Origin: DATFLK01 sp035267815 | Lineage (GTDB): Bacteria; Pseudomonadota; Zetaproteobacteria; Mariprofundales; Mariprofundaceae | Assembly: GCA_035267815.1 (NCBI GenBank) | Contig: DATFLK010000114.1 | Span: 1 to 5,130 of the forward strand | Length of the DNA stretch: 5,130 nt | Reading direction: 5' to 3' | Part shown: positions 1 to 5,130 of the stretch, one piece after another | How the letters are laid out: every line of letters begins with the position of its first letter | How positions within the stretch are numbered: the stretch's first letter is position 1 | The notes under the pieces: generated by a model | Databases searched by the model: none | What the model was told of the DNA's origin: nothing | Seen by the model: the letters and a program-made list of their open reading frames with translations, nothing else | Position numbers and translations under genes: made by a program

Positions 1-6
1 ATAGAT

Positions 7-1392
<1,386 letters not shown>

Positions 1393-1447
1393 TGCGGCGA
1401 TACTATCCCGTCATCGGTCCGGGCGCGAGGAGTAAGGTCGTGTTGTC

Positions 1448-1476
1448 GTGACGTCCGCGTTCAGGACGTGTATTCT
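1448..1476 (+). promoter_or_regulatory. Candidate sigma70-type promoter for rpsO
   Basis: GTGACG at 1448-1453 (4 of 6 to TTGACA) is followed after 17 bases by TATTCT at 1471-1476 (4 of 6 to TATAAT). A start near 1483 would give a leader of about 150 bases. An inverted repeat, ACGTCC (1451-1456) and GGACGT (1464-1469) separated by 7 bases, overlaps the -35 element and fills most of the spacer, so it could be an operator. Both boxes are weak and no better pair was found by eye in the 238-base spacer. Some promoter must lie here, because rpsO is the first gene on its strand, but the exact position is inferred. Confidence 0.3.
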
Positions 1477-1507
1477 TCGGTATGCGTTCGGCATGCGCGC
1501 GACATTT

Positions 1508-1620
1508 CGGGCTCGCTGAAAAAGGCGGTGTGGCAATACCGAAACAGAGGTCGTAAGAAAGCGTTGCAAGAGCCGGAGGGTGGCGCTATCGTTCGTCGCC
1601 CTAAAAACAACAAGAGGTAA
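1508..1620 (+). promoter_or_regulatory. Structured rpsO leader, possible S15 autoregulatory element
   Basis: Three pairings can be drawn by hand. The clearest is a 9-pair stem, 1577-1585 with 1594-1602, including two G-U wobbles (U1581-G1598, G1583-U1596) and an 8-base loop. It ends 10 bases before the AGAGGT ribosome binding sequence at 1613-1618. Upstream, GGCTC (1510-1514) can pair with GAGCC (1570-1574), enclosing a small 5-pair hairpin at 1527-1531/1536-1540. In several bacteria S15 represses rpsO by binding a folded leader that resembles its 16S rRNA site, and these leaders differ in fold between lineages. Adjacent G-C and G-U pairs occur in the 1577-1602 stem, but their order is not the exact GU/GC order of the 16S site. 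The regulatory role is therefore inferred. Confidence 0.35.
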
Positions 1621-1630
1621 GTAAATATCC

Positions 1631-1900
1631 ATGTCTTTGGCTTTGGAACAGAAGAACGAGATTCTTGAGAAGTTTCGCACCCATGAGAACGATACCGGTT
1701 CACCGGAGGTGCAGATCGCGCTGCTGACGGCCCGTATCAACGGTCTGTCCGATCATTTCAAGCAGCACCACAAGGACCACCACTCCCGGCGTGGCCTCCT
1801 GAAAATGGTTGGTGCCCGCCGCAATCTTTTGAACTATCTCAAATCGAAAGATTTCAGCCGCTATCGCACGCTCATCGAGAGCCTGGGATTGCGTCGTTAA
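1631..1900 (+). CDS. rpsO: 30S ribosomal protein S15
   Basis: The 89-residue product is the standard S15 length and is collinear with the E. coli protein. S15 binds the central domain of 16S rRNA early in 30S assembly, recruits S6/S18, and contacts 23S rRNA in a subunit bridge. Diagnostic segments are NDTGSPEVQIALLTARI (20-36), the RNA-binding DHHSRRGLL (49-57), and the C-terminal RYRTLIESLGLRR. The ATG is certain because an in-frame TAA lies just upstream (1622-1624). The best Shine-Dalgarno, GAGG at 1614-1617, sits 13 bases before the ATG, which is long and may leave room for regulation by the folded leader. The gene is followed by a terminator-like hairpin and then pnp, the conserved rpsO-pnp pair. 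Confidence 0.99.
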   Translation: MSLALEQKNEILEKFRTHENDTGSPEVQIALLTARINGLSDHFKQHHKDHHSRRGLLKMVGARRNLLNYLKSKDFSRYRTLIESLGLRR

Positions 1901-1910
1901 AGATTCACCG

Positions 1911-1940
1911 GAAGCGGCCCGTTCGGGCCGCTTCTTTCTT
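1911..1940 (+). terminator. Terminator or attenuator hairpin between rpsO and pnp
   Basis: GAAGCGGCCC (1911-1920) and GGGCCGCTTC (1925-1934) form a perfect 10-base-pair stem with a GTTC loop, followed by the T-rich tail TTTCTTT. It starts 10 bases after the rpsO stop. The C inside the tail suggests it may be leaky. E. coli also has a terminator between rpsO and pnp, with substantial read-through into pnp. No strong separate pnp promoter is visible downstream, so read-through probably supplies at least part of pnp expression here (inference). Confidence 0.85.
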
Positions 1941-1967
1941 TATGCTCCTGGCCAGGGACATGATGAC

Positions 1968-1984
1968 AAGGATAAAATGTAATG
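1968..1984 (+). promoter_or_regulatory. pnp translation start region with overlapping ATG-TAA
   Basis: The Shine-Dalgarno AAGGA at 1968-1972 lies 9 bases before the pnp ATG at 1982. It also lies 4 bases before another ATG at 1977, which is followed at once by TAA (1980-1982). The stop shares a base with the pnp start in the string ATGTAATG. A ribosome starting at 1977 would make only formyl-Met and could re-initiate on pnp or block it. That effect is inference; the arrangement itself is read directly. Confidence 0.6.
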
Positions 1985-4081
1985 TTTGATATCAAGACCA
2001 AGACGGTCCAGTTCGGTGGCCGTGATCTCGTACTAAAAACAGGTGAAATTGCCAGGCAGGCGGATGGTGCCGTGGAGATTCAGTATGGCGACGTCGTCGT
2101 GCTGGTCGCTGCATGTGCAGCCAAGCAGCCTATGCAGGGTGTCGATTTCCTGCCGCTGACGGTCCACTATCAGGAGCGCACCTACGCTGCCGGCCGATTC
2201 CTCGGCGGCTTCTTCAAGCGCGAAGGACGCCCCTCCGAGAAGGAGGTGCTGACCTCCCGTCTGATCGACCGTCCGATCCGGCCGCTCTTTCCGAAGGGCT
2301 TCTTCCACGAGACCCAGGTGATTGCCACGGTGATCTCCGCCGACGAGGACAATAATCCCGATATCGTTGCCATCAACGGTGCCTCCGCGGCGCTGGCGAT
2401 CTCCGGCATTCCGCTGGAGAACCCGATCGCGGCGGCACGCGTCGGCTACATCGATGGCCAGTTCGTGCTCAACCCGACCTACGAGCAGATGGAGTCCTCC
2501 CAGCTCGACCTAGTTATGGCTGGCACCAAGGACGCCGTACTGATGGTCGAGTCTGAGGCCAAGGAACTTTCCGAGGATGTGATGCTCGACGCCGTCATGT
2601 TCGGCCACGAAGGCATCCAGGCTGTGATCGAAGGGATCGAGGCACTGGCGCGCGACGTCGGTAAGGCACCCATGGAGGTGGAGCTGGCCGGTGACGACAG
2701 CGTCAAGGGTGTGGTCAACGAGGCCTTCGAGGCCGATGTGCGTGAGGCCTATGCCATCACCGACAAGCAGGCCCGTTCCAACCGCTTGGAGGAGCTACGC
2801 AACCAGGCGCAGGAGCGCTTCGCCGGCGAGGATGGCCAGTATGAGGCCAACGACGTGTCGTCGGCCATGAAGGGCCTCGAGAAGCATGTGGTACGCCGCG
2901 CCATCATCGACGGCAAGCCGCGTATCGACGGCCGTTCGACCGCCGATATCCGCAACATCGACAGCAAGGTGAGTGTGCTGCCCCGTACCCACGGATCGGC
3001 CCTGTTCACGCGCGGCGAGACGCAGGCACTGGTCACGGTGACACTCGGTACCGAGGCGGACCAGCAGATGGTCGAGAACCTCGAGGGTGTCTCCAAGCAG
3101 CGTTTCATGCTGCACTACAACTTCCCCTCCTACTCCGTCGGAGAGGTTCGCCGGCTTGCCCCTCCGGGGCGCCGCGAAATCGGTCACGGACGTCTGGCCA
3201 AGCGCGGTGTCGAGGGGCTGCTTCCGAGTGACGAGGAGTTCGGTTACTCCATCCGCGTCGTCTCCGAGATCACCGAGTCCAACGGCTCCTCGTCGATGGC
3301 ATCGGTCTGCGGCGCTTCGCTGGCACTGATGGACGCCGGCGTGCCGCTGAAGCGTCCGGTGGCCGGCGTGGCCATGGGCCTGATCCTGGATCCGGACGGC
3401 TATGCCGTGCTTTCCGATATTCTCGGCGACGAGGATCATCTGGGCGACATGGACTTCAAGGTGGCCGGTACCACGGAGGGCATCACTACCTTCCAGCTCG
3501 ATATCAAGATCTCCGGCCTGACCAAGGAGATCATGCACCAGGCGCTGGCACAGGCGAAGGATGGGCGCATGCATATCCTGGGCGAGATGGCCAAGGCAAT
3601 CTCGACGCCGCGTAGCCAGATGTCCGAGCATGCGCCGCGCATGTTCGCCATGAAGATCAACCCGGACAAGATCCGCGAGGTGATTGGCCCGGGGGGCAAG
3701 GTGATCCGTGGCATTGTCGAGGAAACAGGCGCCAAGATCGATATCGAGGACGACGGTTCGGTGAAGATCTTCGCCACCACCGAGGCATCGGCTGCGGCAG
3801 CCCGCAAGCAGATCGAGGATATTACCGCCGAGATCGAGGTAGGTCGCGTCTACGAGGGCAAGGTGGTCAAGCTGATGGATTTCGGCGCCTTCGTCCGCAT
3901 CGCCGGCAACACCGACGGCCTGGTACACATCTCGCAGATCGCGGCACATCGCGTCGAGAACGTGGCCGATGAGCTCAGTGAGGGCCAGATGGTGCGCGTC
4001 AAGGTGCTCGACGTCGATCGCAGCGGCAAGATCCGGCTTTCGATGAAGGCTCTTCTGGAGGAACCGGCGTCGGCCGAGTAA
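1982..4081 (+). CDS. pnp: Polyribonucleotide nucleotidyltransferase (PNPase)
   Basis: PNPase degrades RNA 3' to 5' with phosphate, releasing nucleoside diphosphates, and can run in reverse to add tails. It is a ring-shaped trimer and often a degradosome subunit. The 699 residues (711 in E. coli) show a first RNase PH domain (about 12-140) with the RNA-gripping loop GGFFKREGR (75-83), where K79 stands for E. coli R79. An all-helical linker region follows, then a second RNase PH domain (about 310-545). The active-site block DILGDEDHLGDMDFK places D485, D491 and K493 at the positions of E. coli D486, D492 and K494. A KH domain has its GPGG loop at 569-572, and an S1 domain spans about 621-690. 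All catalytic residues I checked are present. The start gives the canonical short N terminus MFDIKTK. It lies 81 bases after rpsO with a hairpin between them. Many bacteria autoregulate pnp through its leader, but no large RNase III-type stem is evident here. Confidence 0.99.
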   Translation: MFDIKTKTVQFGGRDLVLKTGEIARQADGAVEIQYGDVVVLVAACAAKQPMQGVDFLPLTVHYQERTYAAGRFLGGFFKREGRPSEKEVLTSRLIDRPIRPLFPKGFFHETQVIATVISADEDNNPDIVAINGASAALAISGIPLENPIAAARVGYIDGQFVLNPTYEQMESSQLDLVMAGTKDAVLMVESEAKELSEDVMLDAVMFGHEGIQAVIEGIEALARDVGKAPMEVELAGDDSVKGVVNEAFEADVREAYAITDKQARSNRLEELRNQAQERFAGEDGQYEANDVSSAMKGLEKHVVRRAIIDGKPRIDGRSTADIRNIDSKVSVLPRTHGSALFTRGETQALVTVTLGTEADQQMVENLEGVSKQRFMLHYNFPSYSVGEVRRLAPPGRREIGHGRLAKRGVEGLLPSDEEFGYSIRVVSEITESNGSSSMASVCGASLALMDAGVPLKRPVAGVAMGLILDPDGYAVLSDILGDEDHLGDMDFKVAGTTEGITTFQLDIKISGLTKEIMHQALAQAKDGRMHILGEMAKAISTPRSQMSEHAPRMFAMKINPDKIREVIGPGGKVIRGIVEETGAKIDIEDDGSVKIFATTEASAAAARKQIEDITAEIEVGRVYEGKVVKLMDFGAFVRIAGNTDGLVHISQIAAHRVENVADELSEGQMVRVKVLDVDRSGKIRLSMKALLEEPASAE

Positions 4082-4100
4082 ACGGCATATCGATGATCGG

Positions 4101-4129
4101 AAAGAGGCGGGTTTTGCCCGCCTCTTTTT
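4101..4129 (+). terminator. Intrinsic terminator after pnp
   Basis: AAAGAGGCGGG (4101-4111) pairs perfectly with CCCGCCTCTTT (4117-4127) around a TTTTG loop. The T run covers the end of the stem and continues to 4129. It begins 20 bases after the pnp stop and points in the pnp direction, so it likely ends the rpsO-pnp transcript. The next gene begins only about 40 bases later on the same strand with no obvious promoter between, so some read-through is likely. Confidence 0.92.
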
Positions 4130-4166
4130 GTTGTGATGAGAGGCATGATCCATGAATGGAGGTGGC

Positions 4167-5130
4167 ATGCACGATTTCCCCATACGTGAAACGCAGCTGA
4201 CGAACGGACCGCTGGTGGTGACGCACGCCATGCCGGAGAGCCAGAGCGTGGCGCTGGGTATCTTCATCAACACCGGCAGTCGCGACGAGACCGCGGCCGA
4301 GGCGGGTATCTCGCACGCCCTCGAACACATGCTCTTCAAGGGCACGAGGCATCACGACGTGCATGCGCTGAGCGAGTTGCTCGACGGACTGGGCGGCAAT
4401 GCCAACGCCTTCACCGCCCGCGAGCGCACCTGTTTCCATATCCGCGTGCTGCATGAGGACTGGCCGGAAGCGCTGGCGCTGCTGTCCGAAATGGTGCTGC
4501 ACTCCACCGTTCCGGAAGAGGAGTGGGGGCGCGAGAAGGAGGTGATCTTCTCCGAGATGGCGATGGTTGAGGATGCGCCGGACGAGTGGGTCATGGACGA
4601 GCATATCCGAGCCCTCTATCCGGGCCAGAGCCTGGGGGTGCCGACCATCGGCACGCGCGACGTGCTCGAGGCGATGGGGCGCGGCGACCTGATGGAGTAT
4701 CACCGGCGCCACTACCACGCCTCGCGCCTCATCGTCGCGGCGGCCGGCCGTATCGAGCATGATGCGCTGCTGGAGGCGCTTTCGGCCATCGACTGGCCGC
4801 AAACGGGCGAGGCCGTGGCGCGCCCGGCTGCCGAGATGACCGGCGGCATCCAGATGCTGCCGCGGGCCGGCGAGCAGGCGCACCTTGTCATGAGCTATCC
4901 CGGTATGGCTGCCGCCTCGGCTGACCGGCCGGTGGCGTGGCTGGCCAACCAGATGCTGGGCGGCGGCATGAGCTCGCGGCTCTTTCGCGAGGTGCGGGAG
5001 AAGCTGGGGCTTGCCTACAGCGTCGCCTCCTGCCTCTCCAGCGTGAGCGATACCGGTACATGGACGATCGGCTGCAGTACCGATCCGGCCCGGCTGGTCG
5101 AGTGTGCGAAGGTGGTGCGTCGTACGCTGG
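4167..5130 (+). CDS. M16-family zinc metallopeptidase (insulinase/processing-peptidase type), 3' end cut by window
   Basis: The first 321 residues are present, of an expected 410-440 or so; the reading frame is still open at the window edge. The zinc-binding inverted motif HxxEH is H50-A-L-E53-H54 in SHALEHMLFKGT. E123 and E130 follow, and E130 is 76 residues after H54, as is the third zinc ligand of mitochondrial processing peptidase beta. Other family marks are LGGNANAFTARE (75-86), GGGMSSRLF (265-273) at the start of the second M16 domain, and KLGLAYSV (279-286). The protein should be a catalytically competent clamshell peptidase; the substrate is unknown. No signal peptide is seen, so it is probably cytoplasmic. 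The chosen ATG follows GGAGGTG (4158-4164), a 7-base anti-SD match but very close to the start. An in-frame ATG at 4152, preceded by GAGG at 4140-4143, would add five residues (MNGGG). Related M16 genes next to pnp occur in several bacterial groups. Confidence 0.95.
   Translation, partial: MHDFPIRETQLTNGPLVVTHAMPESQSVALGIFINTGSRDETAAEAGISHALEHMLFKGTRHHDVHALSELLDGLGGNANAFTARERTCFHIRVLHEDWPEALALLSEMVLHSTVPEEEWGREKEVIFSEMAMVEDAPDEWVMDEHIRALYPGQSLGVPTIGTRDVLEAMGRGDLMEYHRRHYHASRLIVAAAGRIEHDALLEALSAIDWPQTGEAVARPAAEMTGGIQMLPRAGEQAHLVMSYPGMAAASADRPVAWLANQMLGGGMSSRLFREVREKLGLAYSVASCLSSVSDTGTWTIGCSTDPARLVECAKVVRRTL

Noticed and set aside
1393..1440. radA promoter on the minus strand, for example TAGTAT near 1402-1407
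   Set aside because: The -10-like string has no matching -35 element at a suitable distance, so I do not call a site although radA must have a promoter in this spacer.
1950..1978. Possible pnp promoter with a -10-like TAAAAT close to the start codon
   Set aside because: The A/T run at 1973-1978 overlaps the ribosome binding region. No acceptable -35 box lies about 17 bases upstream, and the start site would fall at or inside the coding sequence.
1942..1989. 15-codon open frame starting at ATG 1942 and overlapping the pnp start
   Set aside because: It starts at the edge of the terminator tail with no ribosome binding site, and its short peptide has no notable features.
2795..4345. 516-codon open frame on the minus strand opposite pnp and the start of the M16 gene
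   Set aside because: It runs through an intact pnp, the pnp terminator and the next gene. It has no recognisable family and its composition is that of an antisense shadow.
3999..4883. 294-codon open frame on the minus strand opposite the M16 peptidase gene
   Set aside because: It is antisense to a clearly real M16 gene with intact motifs, and its product is H/R/G-rich with no domain.

Overview
The window looks like ordinary, GC-rich bacterial core chromosome, most likely Pseudomonadota. The S15 and PNPase sequences resemble proteobacterial ones, and the gene order rpsO-pnp is classic. I cannot fix the class from sequence alone. An M16 peptidase after pnp and a divergent radA before rpsO differ from the familiar enterobacterial layout, where truB precedes rpsO.

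Layout: positions 7-1392 on the minus strand hold radA, a complete DNA recombination/repair ATPase. Positions 1393-1630 are a 238-base divergent spacer. It contains a weak candidate promoter for rpsO with an inverted repeat inside it, and a leader able to fold into several hairpins just before the rpsO ribosome binding site. Positions 1631-1900 hold rpsO (ribosomal protein S15). A strong hairpin with a T-rich tail follows (1911-1940). Positions 1982-4081 hold pnp (polynucleotide phosphorylase), complete with both RNase PH domains, KH and S1. A second, textbook intrinsic terminator lies at 4101-4129. From about 4167 to the right edge lies the first three quarters of an M16-family zinc metallopeptidase, cut by the window end.

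Functionally, rpsO and pnp form the well-known translation/RNA-decay pair. S15 is a primary 16S rRNA binding protein that often represses its own mRNA, and PNPase is a 3'-5' exoribonuclease that in many bacteria controls its own transcript. The hairpin between them probably sets how much rpsO transcription continues into pnp. RadA and the M16 peptidase are housekeeping neighbours with no evident mechanistic link to them.

I found no mobile element, tRNA, rRNA, CRISPR array or unknown gene cluster, and no evidence of a novel system. The points worth a second look are regulatory: the rpsO leader folds, a start-stop codon pair overlapping the pnp start, and the divergent promoter region.
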